From Bretschneidera sinensis (lineage: Eukaryota > Streptophyta > Magnoliopsida > Brassicales > Akaniaceae), in the NCBI GenBank assembly GCA_023935145.1, contig CM043698.1:76712501-76776500 (forward strand): a stretch of DNA of 64,000 nt, written 5' to 3'. Shown one piece after another: positions 33,642 to 43,520 of this stretch. Each line of letters opens with the position of its first letter. Positions within the stretch are counted from its first letter, which is position 1. The translations under genes were made by a program, and so were the position numbers. Under the pieces are notes generated by a model. That model saw only the letters and a list, made by a program, of their open reading frames with translations, was not told the origin of the DNA and did not search any database.

Positions 33642-36188
33642 TGTAGAACCCGATATTTCTTTTAAGTTTTTATAATCTTGTTTTATAATTTAATTTTTTT
33701 TTAGGGATCTCTTAGTAAGAAACTAAAATTTTGGGGTTGTTTAAATACTAGAAGAAAAATTAAAGGAAATGGCATGTCAATTAATAAAAGAAGAAGGGGA
33801 ATGGTAGAGTGGTAAAAAGCCAAGTCATTGAGGGAGTATATAAGCTAAAATTTAACCTAAATCAGCAAATCTCTCATTTAACAATTTGAGAGCTCGGCAG
33901 AACGAGAGAGGAAAGAAAGGAAAGCACCAGATTGTTTTTCTTTCTCAAAAACTCATTTTTTCTTCCAAACTTTGACCTAACCTTAACCCAACCATCCAAG
34001 ATCCTTTTGCCCTCAAACTTTGGAAACCCTCTTCTGCCACCATCAGCTATCTTCCGGCCGGGGAGGTGAGCCTCCACGAGCGGGCTACAGTGGCGCGTGG
34101 ACCCCACGCTCCGAGCAGGGGAAAAACATCCCGTTTTGTTACCTTGGCTTTTTCGTGCAGATTTTGAGGTAATTTTGAAAAGTGTTCAACTACAAACTTA
34201 AAGTAGACTTCTTGATGTTGATTTTTGGATTTCATTTGAGGTCTTTTGGATTTAAATTGAGTGATATATGAGTTTTCAAAGTTGGGAGAATTGTGCAGAA
34301 ATTCTGGAAATAATTTGTGTTATGGGCAGTTTTGTGAGTTGTGTTTCAGCAAGAATTTGAGGTAGTTTTGTGTCCCAACTATTTTTAAGTTAAAGTATAC
34401 TTCCTAAAGTTTATCTAGAACTTTATTTGGGGTGATTTGAATTTAAATTGGTTTAGTTTGAAATATTTGAAGTTGGGGGAAAATTTGAAAGAAATCTGGA
34501 AATTTCTGTATTATGGAACTTTGGAAGAAAGTAATAAGAGTTTGTGAAGTTTGAAGATTTTTAGGGTGATTATATGTACAAAGTGTGAAGTTTTATTCTT
34601 GTATAACATGATTGTTGAGATGGATATTGTTAGAGAATTTTACTATGGGCTGTAAATTTGAAACTCTTTTAGGAATTAAAAGAAATTCCTCTAAGTAAGA
34701 GACTTTTTCTTGATTGAGAAATTATATTTAGAATGAATAATTTTTATAAGTTAGGATTTGTTGGTAATTACTCTAAGTTAGTGTCTTGAAATTTAAGTTC
34801 ATATGAATTGAGAGTTTTATGGAGTAAAGAATGAAGGAAAGAAGGTAAAGAGTGAAAATAGGTGATTAAGGATAAGAATGAACTTTAGTAGTATTTTCTT
34901 TGATTTATATGTGTAAGTAAATGGAATGATTGATTTCTTATTAAGTATCTAAGTTTTTAATACTATGCTCATTGGTTTTTTGTGTAGTTTGCCTTAATTG
35001 TTATAATGACATTTCAATAGGTGTGGTGGATGATCGTAGTAAAGGTAAAGAAGTGATCCACGAGTAGTGTTTGGCGTAAGGTGAGTATTACCCTACTCTT
35101 GGTAAGCATGAATGTTAGTGGGGAAACCAAAACAATAAGGTTGCATAAGAGTTGTAATTCGATATTTAGATATAATAATTATATTTATAACTATGTGGTA
35201 AGATAAGTAAATTATATATTAATGATGAGATAGTGATTTCAAAACCTTTGTGTTGAATGTTGTGTGATTGTATGGATTGTTGAGAATTTGATTATGTTCA
35301 TCACTTGATTTCATTTCATATCATGCATTGAAATTTACGGTATGTTATTGAGGGGGGAGTGATGTGTGAGGACGATAGGTCCCTACCCACAAGGGGTGAA
35401 AAAGTGTACCGAATATATTTGGATGATTGGACCCGACCCGGATCAAGGGGGGTTCTGAAAATTATTGTTTGTGAAACGTACCGGTATGTGGGGAGACGTC
35501 CCCGATGGATTATGATTGATTATGAGATGATGCATTTCATTGCATCATACTGTATTGGCATATCATACATAAATTTGAATTACTTGGCCCGTAAGCGGGC
35601 ATATGAAATGTTTGGTTGTATGGATAAATTGTGATATTTTGATGGACTATGGAATGGCGATTGCAAGTTGGTTGTGGGTCTTATAGGACCGTATTATGAT
35701 TACTAAGATTGTTGTTTTGCAAAGTGCTAAATGACTATGTATACGAACAAACAAAGTAGAAAGGAAAAAGAAATAATAATAAGCCCTCAACTTTTTCTAA
35801 CAAGTGATTACTTTGTGTAGTGTAAGAACTCGCTGAGCTTTATAGCTCACCCCCCTTCCTATTTCTAACCTTTCAGGTGATTTTGGATTTTAAGCGGTGA
35901 AGCTTTGAAGTTCAATGAAGTTTTAGGTGGGTCCACGAGCGTCGCATCCTCGGTCAATCTTTTTTCTTAGTGTTATATTGTATATTAGGTGTGAAGTTGT
36001 AACCGATTGGCTGTGTCTCTTTAGACACCTTGTAAATCTACAACCTTATAGTTGTAATCTCTGTATGATCTTAACTAATATATGTTAGATGTTGTTCTAT
36101 TGTAGTATATATTTGTGTGTCCAGGTGCTCGATTTCGAAAGATAATTGATACCGTCCTGAGTGAGCCCGCTCGGGATGGGTCGTTACA
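33642..36188 (+). repeat. 3' LTR of the gypsy element
   Basis: About 98 percent identical by eye to 25989-28527, with a small extra segment (about 10 bp, gtggacccca) near 34093. It ends CGTTACA just before the GGCTA duplication. Confidence 0.95.
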
Positions 36189-38505
36189 GGCTAAGTGTAA
36201 GTTCCTTCTGAATAGTGACAGGGGGTCTATGCACTTCCATGCCATGATGAGGAGAAATACCAGCAAGAACTACATAGCTTCTGTGGTTACAGCAGATGGT
36301 TCCCAGACTTCATCAGAGGCAGAAGTTGTGAATGAATTCCTTAAGTTCTATGAAGATCTCCTGGGTTCCTCTAGTCCCTGCAGTCCTATTGATCCAGAAG
36401 TCATAGAGGAAGTTCCTAAAGTCACTGAGAGTCAAGCTGCCAGTCTGGTCAAAGAGGTTACAGAAGAAGAAATTAAAAAAGCTCTTTTTAGTATTGGGGA
36501 AGACAAATCTCCAGGTCCTGATGGCTACACTTCATGCTTTTTCAAAAAAGCCTGGGACTGTATCAAGATGGAGGTGGTTAAGCCAGTTCAGGAATTTTTT
36601 AGAAATGGAAAGCTCTTGAAGCAATTAAATCACACTGCTCTTGCAATGATACCTAAGATTAAGCAAGCTTCTAAGGTGGAAGACTTTAGACCTATTGTTT
36701 GCTGCAATGTGGTCTACAAGATTATTTCAAAGATAATTGTTTTAAGGCTCTCCCCAACACTGGTCAGTATTGTCAACCCTGCCCAGGCAGCCTTCATAAA
36801 GTCTAGAAGCATGACTGAAAACATCTATTTAGTTCAGGAGCTGTTGATGAAGTACAGTAGGAAGAGGATTTCCCCAAGATGCATGATCAAGATAGACCTT
36901 AGGAAAGCCTATGACACAGTGAACTGGGGATTTTTGGATAGCATACTTACAAGTCTTGGCTTCCCAGACAGGTTCAGAGGATGGGTCATGGAATGTGTTA
37001 CAACTACAGCTTACTCCTTATCAATTAATGGGAGTTTGCACGGTTTTTTTGCTAGTAAGAGGGGGCTAAGGCAAGGGGATCCTCTATCCCCCTTTTTGTA
37101 TGTTTTAATTCTAGAGTATCTCTTTAGATTGCTGGCCAGATTAAAAGAAGATGAAGGTTTCAAATTCCATCCTAAATGTGATAAATTTAAAATCACTCAC
37201 CTTGCATTTGCTGATGACCTCATTTTATTTGCAAGAGGGGAAACATGGTCAGTTGGTCAGATTATGAACTGTGTGCAGAATTTTAGTGAATGTTCAGGGC
37301 TGAAAGCTAGCTTGCCAAAGTCTAGTATCTTTCGTGCTGGGGTTCCTTTATCAGAGCTCATTGAAACCAGAAGACTCACTGGAATGGAAGATGGTAGTTT
37401 TCCTTTCAGGTACTTGGGAGTTCCATTGGCTTCTTCTAGACTAAATGTTTCTCATTACCTTCCCCTTCTAGACAAAATCTCCACCTACATTACTGCATGG
37501 GCTGGTACTTCTTTATCTTATGCTGGAAGAACTGAGTTGATAAAATCTGTGATTCAATGTTTTGAATGTTTCTGGTTGGCAATCTTTCCTATACCAGCTA
37601 ACATTTTGGAGAAAATCATAAGAATGTGTAGAGTTTTCCTTTGGAGTGGAAGGAACACTGGTTACAGGAAGGCTTTGGTGGCCTAGAGTGAAGTTTGTAA
37701 ACCAAAGCTCGAAGGTGGATTAGGCCTAATAGATCTTAAAAGCTGGAACAAAGCTCTCTTATCAAAAGCCTTATGGAACATTCATCATAAGAAGGACTCC
37801 CTTTGGGTTAGATAGGTTCATCACTACTATCTGCAGGGAAGACCTATATGGGATACTTCCCCTAAACATGAAGACTCCCCTCTATGGAAAAAGATTATGG
37901 AAATTAAAAATGGACTTATTTCTTCAGAAGAATCTATTCAGATGGCTCAAGCTAAGATGCTGGAGTGAGAGGATCAGAATCAACTCAGTATTAAGAGGTC
38001 TGTAGCAGCATGAGGCCTAGAGGTAGCATTGCTAGATGGGCTCCAATAGTTTGGAATAGCAGCTGTATCCCCAAGCATTCATTTATACTATGGCTGGCTA
38101 CCAAAGGAAAACTGCTCACAAAAGACAAGCTTCAAGTGATAGGGGTGGACAGAATATGCCCTATGTGTAGTGAGAATGATGAGACAATTGACCACATTTT
38201 CTTCACCTGCCGGATTAGTAAAGCCATCTGGGCTTCTATCAAGTTCTGGTTAGGTTACAGAAGATAAATGAATACTCTGAGCAGTGGAATCAAATGAATC
38301 CTTAAGGAAGCAAAAGGTAAAGGCCCTCCAGCTAAAGCAAAAAAAGCAGCTCTTGCAAGCACAATATACCTCATTTGGATGGTTAAGAATGAGAAAGTGT
38401 TTGAAGGAACCTCATTTCAACCTAATTTGTATAGCCAGGAAAATCAAAATTCATGTGTATAGAATAGTTTATGCAAGTTTTCCTAAGCTAAGGCTTATTT
38501 TGTAA
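36189..38505 (+). pseudogene. LINE-2 ORF2, 3' part: reverse transcriptase and zf-RVT
   Basis: The long frame reads KCKFLLNSDRGSMHFHAMMRR, EEIKKALFSIGEDKSPGPDGYTSCFFKKAW, FRPIVCCNVVYKIISKI, NPAQAAFIKSRSMTENI, RCMIKIDLRKAYDTVNWGFLD, GLRQGDPLSPFLYVLILEYL and the catalytic FADD (37207-37218). Maturase-like and thumb parts (FPFRYLGVPLASSRLN, YAGRTELIKSVI) follow. Stops occur at 37684, near 37815 and near 37966; after these the zf-RVT domain is seen at 38010-38267 (WNSSCIPKHSFILWLATKGKL, RICPMCSENDETIDHIFFTC). A basic tail (KGPPAKAKKAALASTIYLIWM) ends near 38505. There is no RNase H domain. Confidence 0.9.
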
Positions 38506-38615
38506 AACCTCTTTTGTAATTTTGTATATGCTTTCATTGTATATTCCGTGGATATGCCCAGTATTATTTTGTACATAATTGATCAATATAATTTAATTTA
38601 CAGATAAAAAAAAAA

Positions 38616-39169
38616 CACAGTTGATATTCACGGAACGGTAACTTCCCACTTCCGAGTACAAGGACCTGTTGCTCTGCATTTCCTAACCTGAAGCCAGAAA
38701 GTCAATATTCCATCAGATAAAAGTCCACTTTGGATTGAGAATGATATGAAATGACCAAAAGCCCCCAAAAAATCATTTTCAAAATGTCAATGATTTGGGC
38801 GCCTGTCATTTTGTGAAACCACAGTCCTCTTTCGTACTTCCATAAGAGAGCAAAGAAAATGCTGGGGGGGAAGAACAATCGCCCAGGTTATAAAAATGCT
38901 TAAATGACTAAAAGTCTAAAACATCTATAGATTGATCATCTTAAAATCTTGGCAATATCCAAACTCCATCGCCCTTTTCCGTCCGTAGGAAAATACCTCT
39001 CTGCCTCTCTGTGTACAAAACTACAAAGTTCAAATTAATAGATTCAATACTGATCGTGCACGAAATGACCACAATACCCATATCCAAGTTACACTTGCTC
39101 AATCAAATGCTCACTCAATAAAATGTCCCATCTCTCTTTTATCTCTCCGTTTTTAGAAAGACAGTAGCA
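38616..39169 (+). other. Upstream region of the J-like gene
   Basis: No transposon match or open frame. Mixed composition, with a possible TATA-like ttataaaaatgc near 38888 and a pyrimidine-rich leader (ctctctgcctctctg near 38997; tctctcttttatctctccg near 39132) just before the start codon. It is presumed promoter and 5' leader; the transcription start cannot be fixed. Confidence 0.4.
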
Positions 39170-40801
39170 ATGATGAGCAGCAACAGAGCGGAGGCAGATC
39201 GGTGGCTAGCCACAGCCGAGAAGCTTCTGGCGGCACGTGACCTGCAAGGGGCCAGGACCTTCGCGATCCGCGCCCGGGAATCCGACATGACGAGGGCGGA
39301 GCTTGCAGATCGTATCCTTGCAGTGTCGGAAACGCTCCTCTCCGGAGAGAACCCTGTCAACAATACCCATCACCACGACTGGTACGCGATCCTTCGAGTA
39401 GTTCGCCTTACTCAGAACCTTGAACTCCTAGCCACTCAGTATCGCATGCTAGCCCTTCTCCTCAATCCGACCAAGAACAGCCTCCCCTTTGCTGATCAGG
39501 CTTTCAAACTCGTCTCTGATGCCTGGTACGTGCTCTCCAACCCCTCTAAGAAAGCGTTGTACGATCACGAACTGCAACTGAGTCAACTCGGACAACTCGG
39601 CCAGCTCTGTCAACTCAATCACCCTCCGCTGCATCACCAACAACAACAGCAGCAGCAGCAGCAGTTGCAACACCAACCGCAGCAGCCTCCGCTGCAGCCG
39701 CTTAAGCAAACCCCTCCGCAAACAGTGAGAAAGAGCCCCAGAAAAAAAGATGGTAAAGAGGCGGTAGAGGAAGAGAGGCCAAATTTGAATAATGAGATGG
39801 AGTCAACTCCGCAAATTCGGTCGGCTGAGCAAACTTGGAAAACTCGGTCGACGGAGCCAACTTGGATAACTAGGGCAACGGAACCAACTTGGAAAACTCG
39901 GCCTAGTCAGGCTCAGTCGTCGATTGAATCCGGGGCAGCAAGTTTCTGGACCGCTTGTCCCTACTGCTACGTGATGTACGAGTACCAGAAGATGTACGAA
40001 GAATGCACGCTTCGGTGTCAGAATTGTAGGAGAGCGTTCCATGCGGTGATGATACCTTCACCGCCTTTGACAGGGAAAGACACTTACTTTTGCTGTTGGG
40101 GTTTATTCCCTTTGGGGTTCTCAGGTAATGGTAAAGACACGGGCGGGTTCTTTTCTAACTGGTCACCGGTTTCCACGATGTTTGCTTGCCCTATACAAAA
40201 TGCGAGCCAGGATCAAAACAATAATGTGGGGAAACCGAATAATGCCAGTGCATCGAAAAAGTCTGCTCCTCCAAGAGTTTATTACGATGATGATGATATG
40301 TATGTAGACCTATCGGACTCCAGTGATGATGATGACGACGACGAATGGGAAAATGAAAGGAGGAAGAAGAAGGGGAAATACGGGAAAGGGAAACGATCAA
40401 TGGCGAGAAATGCCAAGAAACCGCAAGTGGAGAGAGTTAAGAGAGGGAATCTAAATGTGAGTGGGCAAGTTAATGTTGGCAGCGGTAATAGTGGTGAGAA
40501 TATGAATGGTGGGTCTATGGTGGCGGGGACGTCGAGTGGAGCAGCAAAAGTGGTAGGGAGTAGTGGGAGGAAGCAAATTGGGATTGGGGCCAAGGAGTTG
40601 GGGAAGTTGGATTTGAATGTGGAGTTCAGTAATGAGGTGGAAGAACCTGCATCAGCTTCAAGGGTGAGTGGAGGAAGTGGGACAGGGCATGGGGAAGAGG
40701 ATAATATTGAAGGGATTGGGTTTTTCGAGGGTCTTGATGAGTTTTTGAGTAGTCTGCCAATACTTTCTGTCGTTGCAAATGATAAGGTTAAGGCTACTTA
40801 G
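39170..40801 (+). CDS. J-like (DnaJ-family) protein with zinc ribbon, single exon
   Basis: This is an intronless 543-codon gene. Residues 6-60 (RAEADRWLATAEKLLAARDLQGARTFAIRARE) match the helical N-terminal module of a plant DnaJ subfamily. A J-like domain follows at about 69-133 (DWYAILRV.., ATQYRMLALLLNPTKNSLPFADQAFKLVSDAWYVLSNP, ALYD). The HPD tripeptide that stimulates Hsp70 is replaced by Asn-Pro-Thr (99-101), so ordinary co-chaperone activity is doubtful. A nine-Gln run is at 157-165, three TW[KI]TR repeats at 222-244, and a C4 zinc ribbon at 263-286 (CPYC..CQNC) inside FWTACPYCYVMYEY..CRRAFHAV. A strongly acidic stretch precedes a basic, NLS-like KKKGKYGKGKR, so a nuclear location is likely. 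Two adjacent ATGs open the frame; the first is chosen. The exact role is unknown. Confidence 0.9.
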   Translation: MMSSNRAEADRWLATAEKLLAARDLQGARTFAIRARESDMTRAELADRILAVSETLLSGENPVNNTHHHDWYAILRVVRLTQNLELLATQYRMLALLLNPTKNSLPFADQAFKLVSDAWYVLSNPSKKALYDHELQLSQLGQLGQLCQLNHPPLHHQQQQQQQQQLQHQPQQPPLQPLKQTPPQTVRKSPRKKDGKEAVEEERPNLNNEMESTPQIRSAEQTWKTRSTEPTWITRATEPTWKTRPSQAQSSIESGAASFWTACPYCYVMYEYQKMYEECTLRCQNCRRAFHAVMIPSPPLTGKDTYFCCWGLFPLGFSGNGKDTGGFFSNWSPVSTMFACPIQNASQDQNNNVGKPNNASASKKSAPPRVYYDDDDMYVDLSDSSDDDDDDEWENERRKKKGKYGKGKRSMARNAKKPQVERVKRGNLNVSGQVNVGSGNSGENMNGGSMVAGTSSGAAKVVGSSGRKQIGIGAKELGKLDLNVEFSNEVEEPASASRVSGGSGTGHGEEDNIEGIGFFEGLDEFLSSLPILSVVANDKVKAT

Positions 40802-43390
40802 TGAATTAAGGTTTGCTCTCCTGTTTGTTGCTTTTTCCATTGTTGTAGTTGTAGTTGTAATCATTTTGTATGCTAGGAGTATTTAATTATGTAGAGGTGC
40901 TGGCATTTTGGTTCTATGGTTTCCATGTAGTTGAAATCTGGTTTTATGTTTCGCACCAATGTGTATGCTGGTCTTTTGACTGTTTTCAAATGTCTATTTT
41001 CCTGCTTGAATTATCATTTTGTGGAGGGGTGGCTTATATGTTTAATAGATAATCAAGAGATGAGGCCTGAATTTCGTACCAGGAGACTTGTGGAAAGGTA
41101 TTTAGTTTTGGACTATATATTTTAATGTTCCTCTTCAAATAGGAATAATTATTATCAATAATGATCTTAGTGCATTGCTTTCTCACTGTATTCCTATTTC
41201 TACTGTATCTTTTGTTACCTAAAACTAGAAAAAGTAATTGCAAGAGATGGGGAAGGTGGACTGAGATGTGCCTCAAGAGATGCTTTGATTAAATTACTCC
41301 TTTTATTTTATTTTTTAAAAAAATTAAACTACTACTTGTGTTTTGATGATGGTTTTAAAGCACACACTTTAAATATCAGAATCAAAATTCTTTCTGAACA
41401 TAGAATCCCAAGTCTCACTGGTGAAAAAAAATGCATAAATGGAGAAGATTCAGTTCGCATCTACTGTTTAGTTACCTCATTTCCTGAGTAATAGAAATCT
41501 TTCTTGTGCAACACGGTGTTTAAGGCATTTTTCTTTTCCTGCAACATTGCCATTTGCCTTTTTGTTATTACTATATAAAAATTTATGCCTTGCTTGCTTT
41601 TCAATACACCAACCTTGCTAGAAAAATATGTTATTTGATGCACTCGCCACATCAATGTTGATTTTAACCATGTCTTATCCTTGTTGATTTTGAGGACAAT
41701 CAATTATTGTAGTTTTTCATTGCAGTACTCCTATGTAATCAGTTGTTATATCTCGTTCAGTGTTGCATATAGCATTGCGGATTTAGATTGATTTTTCTCC
41801 CTCCCCTCGACTCTTTTCTAATAATACTTAAATTCTTCTCTGATTTTTTTTTTTTTCCAAATAAATTGCAAAACCAGTTATAATAAATTTTCACTTCACT
41901 ATATACATTATCTTCGCATATCTGCGTATTACTCCCTAACTTAATGCATCTTTTTATGATATTGCCCAGGATAAACTTTTTCCGAAAACACTTGTTTGAA
42001 CTGAGTGCTTGATGTATCCTATGTTTTATCTTTTTTGAAAATGCTATTGGGACTTGGGAGAATGTATGGAAATGGTGTTCTTCAAATAGCTTGATTCTGG
42101 TAGCCAATAGAACTTTTTACTTTTTGTTATCTGACAATCCACTGACTATTCATTTGCATCTGTCTCGCCCAACATGTCTTCATATCAGGCACTTCAATGA
42201 CAGAACTAGGAGAGTAATCTCACAAGCCGCAACAAGCCTTTCTGAACTATGTTGACAATAGAGCGTCATATTAATGGTTGTTCTTCTGCAAGTTGAAAAA
42301 GCAGGTTAATCTCACTGGGATACAAGTGAGGTGAATAAATCGGTTTTCTGTTGCCTGTAGAATAGCTTGTTAACATGCTTTTTGGCCCAAGGTCCCTGTG
42401 CTGAAGCTGCAGAAACACTGGTGAATACTTTTTTTTAACTTCATTGAGGGCTGAAAACCTATCGTCGAACCAAACACTTTCCTTCTTTCATGCTCTGTCC
42501 ATGAAGATATTAAGCCATCAATTACTCTGCCTTTGTGTTCTTGGAGAGTTGCTGCATTAAACTCCTGATGATAGTAAGCTCCAGCCTTCAGATAATCCTT
42601 CAGACCCGGGAAGCTTATGAACTTACAAGTTGAAAAGCATTGATTGCCTCTCTTCCTCGTAATTACTCCAGAAAAAGTGACTTCAACCTGATTTTGAAGT
42701 TCTGATTAAAAAATAAATGAATCAATAAAGAAAGAAAGAAAATATGATTTAGGAACTTACCAGTGGCATGCCCCGCTTGAGTTGCAGTAAAACTTAAATT
42801 GAAGATTCTGCAAATGCTTTTTGTTTTTCTTTGTAGACGTCCTTTGGTTTTACTTGTGCATTTCTTTCCTAATTGCAGACTTAGTGTAAGCTTAATCAGT
42901 ATATTGCTCTGTTGAGCCCACCATGTATCCTTGCACTCCGTGCCAGGTAAATTTTATTTAATACTGCTGAGCAATCCAAGTTTAGTCAATTATCATCATC
43001 GGGCCTTTAGTTGGCAGAAATTGACATAGGGTCAAATTGGTGATAGTGATATCCTTTTCATCGGCCTGTAGTCTGCACTTTGTAAGAAATTATCCAACCT
43101 TTTCTAGTCACAATAATCTCCCTTATTAACGAATCATAGCAACAATTTTCTTAAGCGCCTCACTCCATGTTTGTGTTCATGATTATGGCCTTTTTGTTAT
43201 GCTCATTTGCACATGCATGCATGATATGTATGTACTGGTTTTCTTGCTATTGCTTACCATATCTGATTGTCCGTCTCTTTAATCTAGCAGCTGGCTGTAG
43301 AATGTCCTAAGGAAAAAAAGGAGAAAGGAAAACGGTAAAGCATGTCATTAGACTAACATGATATCGTCATACTGACGCTTCAGCCTGGTG
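40802..43390 (+). other. Downstream region of the J-like gene; T-rich, with splice-like signals
   Basis: No long open frame on the plus strand. The plus strand is T-rich, as in plant introns and 3' UTRs. Plus-strand intron-exon signals can be picked out: acceptor-like cttcatatcag at 42189, cggttttctgttgcctgtag at 42360 and tttctttcctaattgcag at 42880, and donor-like gcag/gttaatc at 42305, actg/gtgaat at 42421 and ccag/gtaaat at 42949. A non-coding spliced transcript or an extended 3' UTR is possible but unproven. Confidence 0.3.
42366..42708 (-). other. Exon-like open stretch on the minus strand, unidentified
   Basis: Reading the minus strand from 42708, an acceptor-like ttttttaatcag is followed by more than 110 codons without a stop, ending at a TAA at 42366. 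The peptide has protein-like composition, for example FISFPGLKDYLKAGAYYHQ, then LQEHKGRVIDGLISSW and TEHERRKVFGSTIGF. An upstream minus-strand donor (catgccactg/gtaagttcc, near 42767) would join to it in frame. I do not recognise the family. It may be the last exon of a minus-strand gene, a captured or decayed gene fragment, or chance within a plus-strand transcript. Confidence 0.35.
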
Positions 43391-43394
43391 GCAT

Positions 43395-43520
43395 CCCCTC
43401 CCCAACCCACCCCCCTCCAAAAAAAAAAAAAAAACCCAACAAAAGTGGGATGGAGTCAGAGGTTGGGGGTTCAATCCCCCTGGCCCTGGGGTGTGTGAAT
43501 AATTGTAAAAATTATGATGA
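43395..43520 (+). mobile_element. Candidate tRNA-derived SINE
   Basis: A polymerase III B-box-like GGGTTCAATCCCC lies at 43467-43479, after a possible A-box region (gtgggatggagtcagagg, 43445-43462). It is followed by tggccctgg and a short AT-rich end (gaataattgtaaaaatt). It is preceded by a C-rich tract and A16. No target-site duplication was established. Confidence 0.4.

Larger units (their letters stand above)
25989..36188 (+). mobile_element. Ty3/gypsy chromovirus (Tekay type) inserted in LINE-2
   Basis: The element is 10.2 kb, begins TGTAGAACCC and ends CGTTACA, and is flanked by the 5-bp duplication GGCTA (25984-25988 and 36189-36193). LTRs of 2,539 and 2,547 bp look about 98 percent identical, so the insertion is fairly recent. 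Internal order is gag, protease, reverse transcriptase, RNase H, integrase, then a chromodomain-like tail, which defines a Ty3/gypsy chromovirus; the RT and tail wording fits the Tekay clade. Six stops and two frameshifts make it non-autonomous, yet the LTRs, primer site and polypurine tract are intact. Confidence 0.95.
22968..38615 (+). mobile_element. LINE-2 (L1-type), nearly complete, split by a gypsy element
   Basis: This plant L1-type element has a C/T-rich leader (about 22968-23126), ORF1 (23127-24982), ORF2 (24945-25988 and 36189 to about 38505) and a ten-A tail at 38606-38615. The Ty3/gypsy element at 25989-36188 interrupts ORF2. Removing it with one copy of GGCTA rejoins the ORF2 frame exactly (..SQQA then KCKFLLN..). 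Without the insertion the element would be about 5.4 kb, a normal L1 length. The 5' border is an estimate, and no convincing target-site duplication was found. ORF1 and ORF2 carry few lesions, so it is younger than LINE-1. Confidence 0.85.

Noticed and set aside
39449..40593. Minus-strand open frames inside the J-like gene
   Set aside because: They are opposite-strand readings of a GC-biased coding exon (Leu runs come from the Gln repeat) and have no domain.
42840..42950. Short plus-strand exon between strong acceptor and donor signals (42881-42948)
   Set aside because: Too short and non-coding alone; mentioned only as a splice-like signal, not as a gene.
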